DNA of 64,000 bases from assembly GCA_963718315.1 (NCBI GenBank), contig CAVQZC010000007.1, forward strand, positions 1 to 64,000, read 5' to 3'. The DNA is from CAVQZC01 sp963718315 (GTDB lineage: Bacteria > Actinomycetota > Thermoleophilia > Gaiellales > JAICJC01). The stretch's first letter is position 1; the number at the start of each line of letters is the position of its first letter. The notes beneath the pieces are model-generated. The model was given only the letters and a program-made list of their open reading frames with translations. It did no database searches and had not been told where the DNA came from. Below are positions 42,540-52,856 of the stretch, piece by piece. The translations under genes and the position numbers were made by a program.

Positions 42540-43319
42540 ATGGCCGAGCGGCAGTTCATCATCGCCCACCTGTCGGATCTGCACTGTGGTTCGCCGTACT
42601 TCGTGGCAAATCTGCTGGAACGGGCGATCAACGAGATCAACGACCTACGACCGGACGTGGTTGTCTGCTCAGGCGATCTGACCACGTTCGGCTACAAGCA
42701 GGAGTACGCCCAGGCCCGCGCCTACCTCGACCGCCTCGACTGCCCGGACGTGATCACGATCCCGGGCAACCACGACTCGCGGAATGTCGGCTACGTGCAT
42801 TTCGAGCAGGTCATCGGCCCACGGTCGACCGTGCTGCGCAAGGACGGGATCTCGTTCGTCGCCGTCGACTCGTCAGAGCCCGACCTCGATCATGGCGTCG
42901 TTGGCCGCGGCCGCTACTCGTGGATCGAGGAACAGTTCGCCACGCCGGCCGACTTCCGCGTCTTCGTCCTGCACCACCACCTGCTGCCCATCCCCGGCAC
43001 CGGCCGCGAGCGAAACGTGGTGTACGACGCCGGAGACACGCTCGAGGTGCTGCAACGGTCGAAGGTCAACCTCGTCCTCTCGGGCCACAAGCACGTGCCC
43101 TACGCGTGGGTTCTGGAGGATCTGTTCGTCGTCAACGCGGGCACCGTCAGCTCGATGCGCCTGCGCGGCCACACCCGGCCCTGCTACAACGTGATCGAGA
43201 TCTCCGCCGACCAGGTCGACATCTACCGGCGCTACCCGTATCACGGGCGCGAGACGATCATCCGGTTCTCGACGGACACGCTCTCCTACGAGAAGTTCCC
43301 GTCTCGCGGCGGCGCCTGA
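42540..43319 (+). CDS. Calcineurin-like metallophosphoesterase
   Basis: A 259-residue binuclear metallophosphoesterase. The five motifs are complete: IAHLSDLHCG, VVVCSGDLTTFG, TIPGNHDSRN, FVLHHHLLPIPG and VLSGHKHVPYA. Whether it acts on cyclic nucleotides, nucleotides or a phosphoglycerate derivative is not determined. It overlaps the next gene by 1 base (TGATGG), which ties it to the cyclic 2,3-diphosphoglycerate genes and makes a role in that pathway conceivable. The frame is intact. Confidence 0.9.
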   Translation: MAERQFIIAHLSDLHCGSPYFVANLLERAINEINDLRPDVVVCSGDLTTFGYKQEYAQARAYLDRLDCPDVITIPGNHDSRNVGYVHFEQVIGPRSTVLRKDGISFVAVDSSEPDLDHGVVGRGRYSWIEEQFATPADFRVFVLHHHLLPIPGTGRERNVVYDAGDTLEVLQRSKVNLVLSGHKHVPYAWVLEDLFVVNAGTVSSMRLRGHTRPCYNVIEISADQVDIYRRYPYHGRETIIRFSTDTLSYEKFPSRGGA

Positions 43320-44617
43320 TGGCCGAGAAGCTGCTTGCCCTGGTCGACGGCGAGCACTACCCGCCGGTGGTGCGGGCGGCGCTGGAGCGTGCCGGGGAGC
43401 ACGGGGAGGTGGTCGCGGCGCTGCTGCTGGGTGGGCGCGAGAAGCTGGCCGGCGATCCCGAGTACGGCGTCCCGCTGGAGCGGGTCGGCGCCGGCGGGGC
43501 GGCCGAGTCGATGGTCGAGGCGGCCAGGCGGCACGGGGCGACGTCGATCCTCGACCTGTCCGACGAACCGGTGCTCGATGAGACCGGGCGGATCGCCCTG
43601 ATCACCCACGCGCTGGCGGCCGGCGTGGGGTACGCCGGCGCAGATTTCGCGTTCGAGCCGCCGCCACGCCGCCGCATCGGCGTGCCCACGCTGGCCGTCA
43701 TCGGGAGCGGCAAGCGGGTCGGCAAGACGGCGGTGTCCGGCCACCTGGCCCGGCTGCTTGCTGCCCGGGGCGACCGTGTGGTGGTGGTTGCGATGGGCCG
43801 GGGCGGCCCCGCCCGCCCCGAGCTGGTCGAGGGCAGTGACGGCGGGATCGGGGTCGACGAGCTGCTCGAGCGCTCGCGCGCGGGCGAGCACGCCGCCTCC
43901 GACTTCCTGGAGGACGCCGCCCTGGCGAGGGTGCCGGCGATCGGCGCCCGCCGCTGCGGCAGCGGTCTGTTGGGCACGCCCTACATGTCGAACGTGGACG
44001 AGGCGGTCGAGCTGGCCCTCGACCAGGAGCCGGAGCTGATCCTGCTGGAGGGCTCTGGCGCTGCCGTCCCGCCGATCGCCGCCGATCGCACGCTGCTGGT
44101 GCACCCGGCCTCGAGCGGGGCTCCCGGCGCCGGGTTCGGCCGCTACCGGCTGCTGGTCAGCGACCTGGTCGTCGCCACCATGTGCGAGGCGCCCTACGCC
44201 ACGCCGGAGCAGCTTGCCGCGCTCGACGCCGGCCGCCCGGTCGTCAAGACCGTCCTGCGCCCGGTGCCGGACGCGCCGCTCGCGGGCCGCCGGGTCGCGC
44301 TGTTCACCACCGCCCCCGATCCGGAGCTGATGGCAGGGCACCTGCGCGCCGAACACGGCGCCGAGGTGGTGGCCGCGTTCGGCTCGCTCTCCGACCGCGA
44401 CCAGCTCGCCCGCGACCTGGACTCAGCGAAGACGTCGGGCGCCGACGTGTATCTGACCGAGGTCAAGGCGGCTGCCATCGACATGGTCGTTGCGGCCGCC
44501 CGCGACCGCGGCCGGGAGGTCGTGCTCTGCAACAACCAGCCTCGGGCGCTGGGCGGCGAGCCGGACCTCGACGGGCTGCTGCTCGCCCTCGCCGACCAGG
44601 CGGTGGGCCGTGGCTGA
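43319..44617 (+). CDS. cpgS: Cyclic 2,3-diphosphoglycerate synthetase
   Basis: A 432-residue ATP-dependent ligase that closes 2,3-diphosphoglycerate into its cyclic anhydride, an intracellular solute first known from hyperthermophilic methanogens. The start MAEKLLALVDGEHYPPVVRA is the family N-terminus; the P-loop VIGSGKRVGKTAVSGHLARL and ILLEGSGAAVPPIAADRTLL follow, with VYLTEVKAAAIDMVV and EVVLCNNQPRA near the end. Overlaps the phosphoesterase at its start and the 2-phosphoglycerate kinase at its end. The frame is intact and the length normal. Confidence 0.85.
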   Translation: MAEKLLALVDGEHYPPVVRAALERAGEHGEVVAALLLGGREKLAGDPEYGVPLERVGAGGAAESMVEAARRHGATSILDLSDEPVLDETGRIALITHALAAGVGYAGADFAFEPPPRRRIGVPTLAVIGSGKRVGKTAVSGHLARLLAARGDRVVVVAMGRGGPARPELVEGSDGGIGVDELLERSRAGEHAASDFLEDAALARVPAIGARRCGSGLLGTPYMSNVDEAVELALDQEPELILLEGSGAAVPPIAADRTLLVHPASSGAPGAGFGRYRLLVSDLVVATMCEAPYATPEQLAALDAGRPVVKTVLRPVPDAPLAGRRVALFTTAPDPELMAGHLRAEHGAEVVAAFGSLSDRDQLARDLDSAKTSGADVYLTEVKAAAIDMVVAAARDRGREVVLCNNQPRALGGEPDLDGLLLALADQAVGRG

Positions 44618-45526
44618 GCAGCTGGAGCCGCGGATCCGCGGGCGCGGTCACGCCCTGCCGTTCTCGAAGGGGCGGATGGCGACCACGCTCTACCTGTCCG
44701 GGATCGAGGCCGAGCACGCCTACGAGCTGGCGCTCGAGATCGACCGGTCGGTGCACGCCGACGGCGCGCAGCGAGATCTCGCTCGAGCGCCTGCACGTGC
44801 TCGTGGAGGGGGTGCTGGGGAGGCTGGAGGGCGCCGACGCGGTCGCCCGCTACCGGGCCTGGCAGCAGGTGCTCCACCTCGACCGGCCGCTGGTGCTGTT
44901 GCTCGGCGGAGCAACGGGTACCGGCAAGAGCTCGCTGGCGACTGAGCTGGCCTACCGGCTGGGGATTAGCCGGATCACCTCGACAGACGTCGTCCGCCAG
45001 GTCATGCGCGCCTTCTTCGCGCAGGCTCTGATGCCGACGCTGCACACATCCTCGTTCGAGGCCGGGGAGGTGCTGCGCCGGGCGGTGCCAGCCCGACGAC
45101 GAGCGCGAGCGGGCCCTGGTCGGATTCATCCAGCAGGCCGACCAGGTCGCCGTCGGCGCCGCCGCGGTGGTCGACCGGGCGGTGGTGGAGGGGCTGTCGA
45201 CCGTCATCGAGGGCGTGCACCTGGTGCCCGGGCTGGTGACGCCGGAGCCGGTGCCGGGCGCGGTCGTGGTGCAGGTGCTGCTCACGATCCCCGACGAGGA
45301 CGCCCACCGGGCGCACTTCGTGACCCGCGACCGGACCTCCGGCCACGAGCGTGCGCTCCACCGTTACCTGGCTCGGTTCGACGACATCCGCCGCGTCCAG
45401 GACTACCTGATCTCGCGGGCCGATCGGGCGGGCATCCCGGTGATCGATGCCACCGACGCCGACCAGGCCCTGCGGGCCGTGCTGGATCTGATCCTGGAAC
45501 ACGCCACCCGGCCGACCGGCGAGTAG
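44610..45526 (+). CDS. 2-phosphoglycerate kinase (frame-broken)
   Basis: About 305 residues. This enzyme phosphorylates 2-phosphoglycerate to 2,3-diphosphoglycerate, the substrate of the synthetase encoded just before it. The N-terminal ATP-cone-like region (LPFSKGRMATTLYLSGIEAE) is followed by the P-loop LVLLLGGATGTGKSSLATEL, RITSTDVVRQVMRAFFAQA, and VVEGLSTVIEGVHLVPGLVT. Frame changes near 44770 and 45090 are needed. GTG at 44610 overlaps the synthetase stop. The pair makes a complete two-step route from glycolysis to cyclic 2,3-diphosphoglycerate. Confidence 0.85.
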
Positions 45527-45536
45527 GCTGCTACCG

Positions 45537-46551
45537 ATGGCGACCAAGCCACGCACCCGCAAGCCCAAGGCCGACGACTCGTCAGAGGACGTTCGCTGCC
45601 CGTGCACCGAGCTGGTGTCGGTGACCGAGCGATGCGCACTGTCGGCCGGCCGCTGGCTGGGCAGGGGTGACGGCCGCGGCGCCGACGAAGCGGCCACCGC
45701 GGCCATGGTCACCGCCCTGGATGCACTTGCGATCGACGGCCGGATCGTTATCGGCCGCTCCGAGGAGGGCCACCCGCTCAACGCCGGGCACGCGATACGG
45801 CAGCGGCGGGGCGCACGCTCGAGCTGGCGTGCGACCCGGTCGAGGGCGCCAGCGTCGTGGCCCGCGGCCAGGCCGGCGCGTTGGCCATCCTGGCAGCGTG
45901 CGAGCCGGGCGGCATGACGCGGGTGCCGCGGATGTACATGAGGAAGATGGCGGTCGGCCCGGTCGCCAAGGGCCGCATCGACCTCCGCAAGAGCGTGACC
46001 GAGAACCTGCAGGCGGTCGCCGACGCGTTTGGCCGGCAGGTCGCGGACATCACCGCCATCGTGCTCGAGCGGCCCCGCCACGACGACCTGATCGCCGAGA
46101 TCCGCGAGGCCGGCGCGCGCATCAAGGTGATCGCCGACGGCGACATCATGGCCACCATCAACGCCGCCGTCCGCGGCACCAACGATCATCTGGCGGTGGG
46201 CATCGGGGGCTCGTCCGAAGGAATCATCTCTGCAGCGGCGCTGCACTGCCTGGGCGGCGAGATCCAGGGCGAGCTGTGGCCGCTCAGCCGCGGCGAGATC
46301 CGCGAGGCCGAGGACGAGTACGGCATCGAGGACATCCACCAGATCTTCGGCATCGACGACCTGGTGCAGGGGGCATCAGATGGTGGTCGGCACCGGCATC
46401 TGCGAACAGCGACCTGCTGCGCGGCGTCCGGTACTTCGCGGACGGCGCCCGCACCCAGTCGATCGTGCTCTGCTCGCGCTGCAACCGCGTCCGCTTCGTC
46501 GACTCGATCCACCTGTTCTCGGCCGCCCGCCACGAGGAGATCCGCCTGTGA
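45537..46551 (+). CDS. glpX: Class II fructose-1,6-bisphosphatase GlpX (frame-broken)
   Basis: About 337 residues. This gluconeogenic phosphatase converts fructose-1,6-bisphosphate to fructose-6-phosphate (or sedoheptulose-bisphosphate analogues). Conserved blocks are GDGRGADEAATAAMVTALDA, a metal/substrate region IGRSEEGHPLNAGHAI, then in another frame LELACDPVEGASVVARGQAG, KVIADGDIMATINAAVRGTN and VGIGGSSEGIISAAALHCLG. Breaks lie near 45795 and 46385. A C-terminal cysteine pair (VLCSRCNRVRFVD) is unusual but coherent. It follows the 2-phosphoglycerate kinase by 10 bp. Confidence 0.88.
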
Positions 46552-47370
46552 CGCTCTGCCCCGCTGCTCTACGAGCTGCACGACATGGCCCGCGAGCGGG
46601 GCATCGATGGCTATCGGCGGATGTCGAAGGACGAGCTATGGGATGCGCTCGAGTCGGTGCCCGAAGGCCCGACCGAGATCGTCTCCGAGCTCCACGGTGG
46701 GCTCGGCGTGCTGACGATCCGCGGCGGCCGTGAGAACCGGCTGTCGCTCGAGGCGCTGGAGAGTCTTGCCGACGAGGTCGAGCGGCTGGCCGCCGATCCC
46801 GATGTGCGCGTGGTCGCGATCACCGGTGCCGGCCGGCGGATCTTCTCGGGCGGCGCCGACCTGGAGTCCGTCGGCGAGCTGGACGGCGCGCAGGTCACGG
46901 GACGGGGCTCCCGTGCCTGCGACCGCATCGCGGCGGCGCCTGTGCCGACCGTGGCGCTGCTGAACGGCCACGCCGTCGGCGGCGCGATCGACCTCGCCCT
47001 GGCCTGCGACTGGCGGCTGGCTGCGCCGGGCATCAAGCTTCGCTTCATCCACAACGAGCTCGGCTACTGCCCGCCCTGGGGCGGCGCGCAGCGGCTGGGC
47101 CGGCTGCTACCGGCAGGCGTCGCGCTGCGGCTGTTCGCGACCTGCGAGCTGATCTCCTCGGACGAGGCACGTTCGCTGGGGATCGTGGACGCCGTCGTCC
47201 CCGGGGACCGGCTGGTCGACCGCGCCGAGGCGCTCGCGTCGCGGGTCGAGCGTGCTGGACGCGAGGCGGTCGCCGCCACCAAGGCCCTGCTCGCGCCGGC
47301 CGCGGCCGTCGACGAGCACGAGGCCGCGTTTGCCAGACTGTGGGACCAAGCTAAGCTTGAGGGGAAATGA
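46548..47370 (+). CDS. Enoyl-CoA hydratase/isomerase with N-terminal Rho_N-like domain
   Basis: About 273 residues. The main part is a crotonase-fold enzyme: VRVVAITGAGRRIFSGGADL (oxyanion hole), VPTVALLNGHAVGGAIDLAL and ELGYCPPWGGAQRLGRLLPA. Before it lies a 35-residue module LYELHDMARERGIDGYRRMS-KDELWDALES, matching the Rho N-terminal (SAP-like) pattern. GTG at 46548 overlapping the glpX stop is the probable start with one indel near 46575; otherwise ATG at 46585. The acyl-CoA substrate is unknown. It overlaps the next gene by 4 bp. Confidence 0.82.
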
Positions 47371-47666
47371 GCGTCACTGCCGACCAGGTTTTCGATGAGC
47401 TGCGGGTCGTTGAGGATCCCGAGCTCGGCATGGACGTGGTCGACCTCGGCCTCGTCTACGGCGTCGAGGTCGACGACAGCACGGTCACCATCACCTACTC
47501 GCTGACGTCGATGGGCTGCCCGGCCGGGCAGCTGATCGAGGAGCAGATGCTCCAGGTCGTGGGCGCGATGGAAGGCGTCGAGAAGGTCGCCACCGAGCTC
47601 GTCTGGACGCCGCCGTGGTCGCCCGAGCTGATGTCGGACGACGCCAAGTTCGTGCTCGGCTTCTGA
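47367..47666 (+). CDS. DUF59/MIP18-family Fe-S assembly protein
   Basis: A 99-residue protein of the MIP18/PaaD/SufT-like family. The N-terminal region ELRVVEDPELGMDVVDLGLV is the family signature, and the Cys in LTSMGCPAGQLIEEQMLQVV is the conserved metal/cluster residue. Members help load iron-sulfur clusters. ATG at 47367 overlaps the previous stop. The frame is intact. Confidence 0.88.
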   Translation: MSVTADQVFDELRVVEDPELGMDVVDLGLVYGVEVDDSTVTITYSLTSMGCPAGQLIEEQMLQVVGAMEGVEKVATELVWTPPWSPELMSDDAKFVLGF

Positions 47667-47727
47667 CCTTGTCTTAGACGGCGCGGGGTGTTACCTTCGC
47701 TGTGCCGTTTCTGGAGAGGGGAAACAC

Positions 47728-48630
47728 ATGAGCTCGAACGCAGTACGGCGCCGCTGTGCGTCGTTCGTCGGAATCGCCGCAGCGGCGTGTCTTCTGCTGG
47801 CAACCTCGGCCTCAGCCGCGCCGCTTCTCGGAAGCGGCAACCTGACCCTTCACGGTGGGCCGGTGATGACGAAGACCGTGAACTATCTGATCTTCTGGGA
47901 GCCGCCCAGGTTGCAGAGTGGGAAAACCGCGTCCGTGGCCAAGACGTACAACGCACTGGTCAAACGGTTCTTCACAGACGAGAACCACTCGACCTTCACG
48001 GACATCCCGACGGAATACGAGATCACGGGCGGGCAGACGATCACCAACTCTGCGACGCTGGGCGGAGGCTGGGTCGACAAGGAGCCGTATCCAGCATCCG
48101 GCTGCACCGACAACGGGACGCCGGGGAACTGTCTGTCACAGGACCAGGTCGTCGCCGAGATCGGGCGCGCGATGAAGCAGAACTCGTGGAAGGCCGGGCC
48201 CACCCACGCCTTCTACCTGTTCACGTCGAAGGGAGAGGGCTCGTGCCTCTCCGACAGCACCTGCGCCTTCACGACGTACTGCGCGTACAACACGACGTTC
48301 CCCAAAGGAAGCAACACGGTCATCTACGCCACTATGCCCTACGTCCAGACCATCACCAGCGGCTGCAACGTCGACCGGACGCCGAACCACGACATCGCCG
48401 CCGACTCCGAGATCAGCATGGCCAGCGCGCTCCAGATGGACATGATCACCGATCCCCTGGGCAACGCCTGGTACGACACGGAGGGGTTCAGGATCGCCGA
48501 CAAGTGCAACGGTCAGTTTGGCACCTACGGATACCGGGGCGGCAACGCCAACCAGCAGCTGAACGGCCACTTCTACGTGCTCCAGGAGGAATGGAGCAAC
48601 AAGGCCGGGGGCTGTATCCAGGGCGACTAG
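47728..48630 (+). CDS. Secreted protein of unknown function
   Basis: A 300-residue exported protein with a clear signal peptide (SFVGIAAAACLLLATSASAA). Mature domain: LHGGPVMTKTVNYLIFWEPP, six or more cysteines probably in disulfides (CTDNGTPGNC, GSCLSDSTC, YCAY), and a near-C-terminal block MITDPLGNAWYDTEGFRIAD-KC that I know from a group of secreted putative peptidases where it is preceded by His-Glu. Here that spot reads SEISMA, without the His, so activity is doubtful. A ribosome site GGAGAGG precedes the ATG. The frame is intact. Confidence 0.75.
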   Translation: MSSNAVRRRCASFVGIAAAACLLLATSASAAPLLGSGNLTLHGGPVMTKTVNYLIFWEPPRLQSGKTASVAKTYNALVKRFFTDENHSTFTDIPTEYEITGGQTITNSATLGGGWVDKEPYPASGCTDNGTPGNCLSQDQVVAEIGRAMKQNSWKAGPTHAFYLFTSKGEGSCLSDSTCAFTTYCAYNTTFPKGSNTVIYATMPYVQTITSGCNVDRTPNHDIAADSEISMASALQMDMITDPLGNAWYDTEGFRIADKCNGQFGTYGYRGGNANQQLNGHFYVLQEEWSNKAGGCIQGD

Positions 48631-48676
48631 GCCCGTCCGTTAGCGCTTGTCGGGGGACGTACTACAGTGACGGGCG

Positions 48677-49651
48677 GTGGATGCTGCCGACCTCACCCGG
48701 TCACTGCTCCAGGAAGCGGAGCGGCTGGGAATCGACGCCTGCGGCGTCTGCCGGGCGGAGCCGTACACGCGGCAGCCGAGGACGCGATCCGCGAGCGAGC
48801 CGCCGCCGGGCTGTTCGCCGACATGGGCTTCACGATGCGCCGTCCCGACCTCTCGTGTCATCCCGAGGGGCTGCTTCGCAACGCACGTCGGTGGTGGTCG
48901 CGGCGCACAGCTACGCGCGGCCTGAGCCCGACAAGCCGGCGGACGCACCGCGCGGCCGGATGCCCCGATACACCCGCCGCGACGAGTACGCACCGCTGCG
49001 CGGCCAGCTGAGGAGCCTGGGGCGGACGCTGGCGGAGCTGCAGCCCGGCGCCCGCATCGCCGTGTTCGTCGACGCGAACCACCACGTCGACCGCGAGGCG
49101 GCGGTGAGAGCCGGCGTCGCGGTGTTCGGCAAGAACACGCTCGCCATCACCCGCCGGCACGGCTCGTGGGTCGTGCTCGGTGTGCTGGTCACCGACGCCG
49201 ACCTCGCGCCGACGCACGCCGCGCCCGAGCGAGCCGGCCTGGGACGCCTGCGGCCGCTGCCGTGCCTGCATCGACGCCTGTCCGACCGATGCAATCGTTG
49301 GCGACGGCGTGCTGGACGCCCGCCGCTGTCTCTCCTACCTGTCCCAGTCCCGCCTGGACGAGCTTCCGCTACGCCGAGGCGTTCGAGGACCGGGTCTACG
49401 GCTGCGACATCTGCCAGGACGTGTGCCCCTGGAATCACGGCGCGGAGCGCCGCGCCGGCCGGCCTCGAGCCAGATGCAATCGACGACGCCTTCCCACTGC
49501 TGGCTCGGAGTGGCTCGACGCCGAGCCGGACGCCCTCGCGGCTCGCTACCAGCGTCTCTACATCCCCGACAACGACGGCCGCCACCTGCAGCGCAACGCG
49601 GACGTCGCGCTGGCGAATCTCAGCTCGGCCGGGTTCGGCTCCTTGAGCTGA
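48677..49651 (+). CDS. queG: Epoxyqueuosine reductase QueG (frame-broken)
   Basis: About 325 residues. A cobalamin and [4Fe-4S] enzyme that makes the last step of queuosine, a modified base in tRNA. Blocks in order: LTRSLLQEAERLGIDACGVC, DMGFTMRRPDLSCHPEGLL, SVVVAAHSYA-type residues, VFVDANHHVDREAAVRAGVA-VFGKNT, then the two cluster motifs CGRCRACIDACPTDAI and YGCDICQDVCPWN, and RYQRLYIPDNDGRHLQRNAD at the end. At least six indels are implied. It converges on the PafBC gene with overlap at 49620-49651. Other queuosine genes are not in the window. Confidence 0.85.
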
Positions 49652-51699
49652 GCCCGCAGCTCCTTCGCTGCGGCGGCGACCCTGGTGCGCACGTGCGGCG
49701 GGTCGAGCACCTCGGCCTCGCCGCGGTGCGCAGCATCTCGGGCACCAGCCACTCCAGCGATCCGTAGGTGACATCGACCATCGCGCTGAGCCGTCGGCCA
49801 TCCGGGTCACGTCTGGGCCGTCCCTCGCGCTCGTAGCGGGCGCGCTGGGCGCGAACCAGCAGCCGCGCCGTGCCCACCTCGCCGCCCAGCTGGACGTCGA
49901 GGTCGGCCATGGCCTCCGCGGCTCGTACCGCTCGTCCAGCAGCTCGGCGTCGCGCACGTAGGCGACCTTGAACGTCCGCCGCGCGTCGCGCGAGCGATCG
50001 CAGGCCTCCACGTACCAGCCGCGCTCGTCGCGCCGCAGCAGGTAGGGCTCGACCACACGCTCGGAGAACTCGTTGCTCGACCGCGAGAGGTAGCCGATCC
50101 GCACCAGGCGCCGCTGGCGGACGCCCTCGTTGAGCATCGTGACAGCGGACTCCTCGTCGCCCGGCTGGTGCGGCGCCGGCGTGTCGGTGATCGAGAACTG
50201 CCCGAAGGCCGCCTCGACCTTCTCGCGCACCGTGTCTGCAGCGAGCTGTGCGCCTCGGCTGCCACCAGCGGGGCGACCACGTCGAGCGCGCGCAGCAGGG
50301 CCTTGGCCTCCAGCGGTGAGAGCCGGGCCGGGCGCCGGAAGGTGTCGCCGTAGAGCTCCTTGTCCACCAGCACGGAGCCGTTCTGGGTCGCGCAGTAGAC
50401 GGCGTAGCAACCACCGCCGAAGTTGACCAGGTTGAGCAGGTCGAGATGCTCCTGCAGCTCCTGCTGGCTGAGGTGGAACCGGGTGCGGATGTCGGCTGAC
50501 GACACCGTCGCCGAGGGCTCGTCGCCGCAGCTTCTCGAGCAGGAACGCGAGCAGCGCCTGCAGCAGCGCGAACCGCTCGGGGGCGACGGGGCCCTGCTGG
50601 CGCCCGACTCGGTGGCGGCGTGTCGTGCGCCGCCGGCGATCCTGCAGGCGAGGCGGGCGCCGGCTCGGCCGGAGCGCCGCTGTGCACCCTGGCGATCCGC
50701 CGCAGATCCTCGTCAAGCCCGCTGACCAGCTTGCTCGGCGCCAGCGGCCGTACGCGGCCGCCCAGGCTGAGGATCCAGGAGCGGAGCTGCTCGAGGCTGG
50801 AGTAGGGGGTGGTGAAGAGGGCGCTGCCGTCGTCCTGCTCCTCGATGCCGCCATGACGACCGAACAGGCGGTTGACCAGCCACGTTGCCTCGGCTGACAC
50901 CTCCAGCTCGGCACGTTCCGCGCTCGCTCGTTCTCCAGGTACCAGGGGGGACGGTCGCGGTAGTGCGTGACGTTGAAGTCCGCCGGGATCCGGAAGTCGC
51001 GCTCGCGCCGGGTTGCGAACTTGATCTCGCCTCGGATGCGCGACACGCGGAACGTCTTGCGGCCGCTGCCCTTCCTCCTCGACGTCCAGATCGTCGCCGA
51101 CCATGTACCAGTTGCCGGCCAGCTCGTAGAGGCCGTAGGGGTTGATGGTGCGTCGGCGACTCGACGTCGCGGGAGATCGTGTAGTACTCGAACCTGATCG
51201 TCCGCTGCTTGGAGATTGCCAGCTCCAGCTTGGCCAGCCGCTGCGCCACCTCCGGGGTGTAGACGCCGCCCAGCAGCTCGATCTGGGCCGTCTGCGGGCC
51301 GGGGTCGATGCGGTCGGCGCTGCGGCCCAGGGCCAGGTTCTGGAGCGCCAGCCGCAGAGGCTCGGCGTAGGCGAACTGGCCCTCGAGCAGGTAGAACGCG
51401 GTCTGCAGCGCGGCCAGCTCGGCGTCGGTCAGGTCGATCGGCGGCAGGAAGTAGTGATCCTGGCGGAGGTTGTAGAGCTCCTCGCCCGTGAACTCGTCGC
51501 GGCCGGACGTGATCGGCACGCCCAGGCCCTGCAGCTCCGAGCGGTCGGCGTAGTAGCGGCGGGCGAACGCCTCGTCGCCCATGTTGGCGTACCCCTCGAC
51601 GTTGTTCTTGACGTCCCGCGCGGTCACCGGTCGCTGCTCGGCCATCAGGTAGGCCACCAGCGAGAGCTGGCGGATCAGCTTGTCGGAGTCGTGAGTCAA
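49620..51699 (-). CDS. Fused PafB-PafC WYL-domain DNA-damage regulator (frame-broken)
   Basis: About 690 residues. Two complete HTH-WYL units in tandem: the first from LTHDSDKLIRQLSLVAYLMA (HTH) through DEFTGEELYNLRQDHYFLPP and RTIRFEYYTISRD (WYL strand); the second from FALLQALLAFLLEKLRRRAL and TRFHLSQQELQEHLDLLNLV through VRIGYLSRSSNEFSERVVEP and RRDERGWYVEACDRSRDARR. A Pro/Ala-rich linker (APAEPAPASPAGSPAAHDTP) joins them, so it is a natural PafBC fusion as known in Arthrobacter. PafBC activates RecA-independent DNA-damage genes. Several indels interrupt it. The start is TTG at 51699, perhaps leaderless. It diverges from dinB. Confidence 0.8.
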
Positions 51700-51791
51700 G
51701 GGAGGGAAGTTTACCGGGGCAGGACCCAGGCAGCATGGCGATCCCGATCCGTGCCGATTCCGACAGAGGCTCAGCACGGTATGCTCGGGAG

Positions 51792-52826
51792 GTGATCGCC
51801 CACCTGGATCTTGACGCCTTCTTCGCCGCTGTCGAGCTGCACCGGCGACCGGATCTGCGGGGCACGCCGCTGGTCGTCGGAGGAGACCCGTCCGGGCGCG
51901 GGGTGGTGTCGACCGCCAGCTACGAGGCGCGCAAGTACGGCATCCGCTCGGCGATGAGCTGCGCCGAGGCGCCGCCGCCGGTGTCCGGCAGGCCGTCTTC
52001 GTCCGGCCCGATCACGCACCTACCGCGAGTGGTCGCGGCGGGTGTGGGAACTGGTGCGAGGCGGCGCCGGTGGTCGAGCAGATCGGGATCGACGAGGGGT
52101 ACCTGGTGCTGGCGGAAGGTGACCCGCAGGACCGAGGCCGAGCGATCGTCCAGCCCACGATCCGCTCGCAGGCGCGACTGTCGTGCTCGCTCGGCGTCGG
52201 CGCCTGCAAGGTGGTCTGCAAGATCGCGTCGGATATGCAGCAAGCCGGGCGGCATCACGTTGTGCCCGGCAGGCGGGGAGGCGGCGTTTCTGGCACCGCT
52301 CGAGGTGCGCCGGCTGCCCGGGGTCGGCCCCAAGAGCGCAGACGCGGCTGACGGCGGTCGGCGTCGACACGATCGGCAAGCTGGCAGCGCTCGACGACGA
52401 GGCGCTGGCCCGTGTGCTGCCCGGGCAAGGTGGCGGAGGAGCTGCGCGACGGGCCCGCGGGATCGACCCGCGGCCGGTCTCGATCGGAGCCGCGCGGAGG
52501 CGGTGTCGATCGCAGCGAGGAGACGTTCGACGTCGACGTCTCCGATCGCGGCGGAGCTGCACGAGCGGCTGCGAGACGATGGCCCGCGCCCTGGCCGACT
52601 CGCTGGAGCGGCACGAGCGGACAGCGCCGCACCGTGACGACCAAGCTCCGCTATCCCGACTTCTCGATCGTGACCCGCTCGCACTCGCTGACGGTCGGCA
52701 CCGACGATGCGGAGCGGATCGGCCGGCTGGCGTGCAGCCTGCTCGACCGCGCGCTGGAGCAGACGGCCGGGCGCGCTGCGCCTGGTCGGCGTGGGCGTAT
52801 CGGGTTTCAGCGCCACGAGCAGCTGA
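51792..52826 (+). CDS. dinB: DNA polymerase IV (Y family), heavily frame-broken
   Basis: About 345 residues. A translesion polymerase. The catalytic start is IAHLDLDAFFAAVELHRRPD with TPLVVGGDPSGRGVVSTASY and EARKYGIRSAMSCAEA; later EQIGIDEGYLV holds the second acidic motif (canonical SIDEAY/DEGY), then FLAPLEVRRLPGVGPKSAD (helix-hairpin-helix), VDTIGKLAALDDEALARVL, KLRYPDFSIVTRSHSL and the end VGVSGFSATSS. At least six frame changes are required. GTG at 51792 follows GGGAGG. It is divergent from PafBC across 92 bp, and so is a plausible target of it. Confidence 0.85.
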
Positions 52827-52856
52827 GCTGCTGTAGGCTCGCGCTGTGGACGGCCG

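Noticed and set aside
48911..51865. A 984-codon reverse-strand frame
   Set aside because: Only parts of it match the PafBC family; the rest is antisense to queG or a shifted frame. The real gene changes frame several times.
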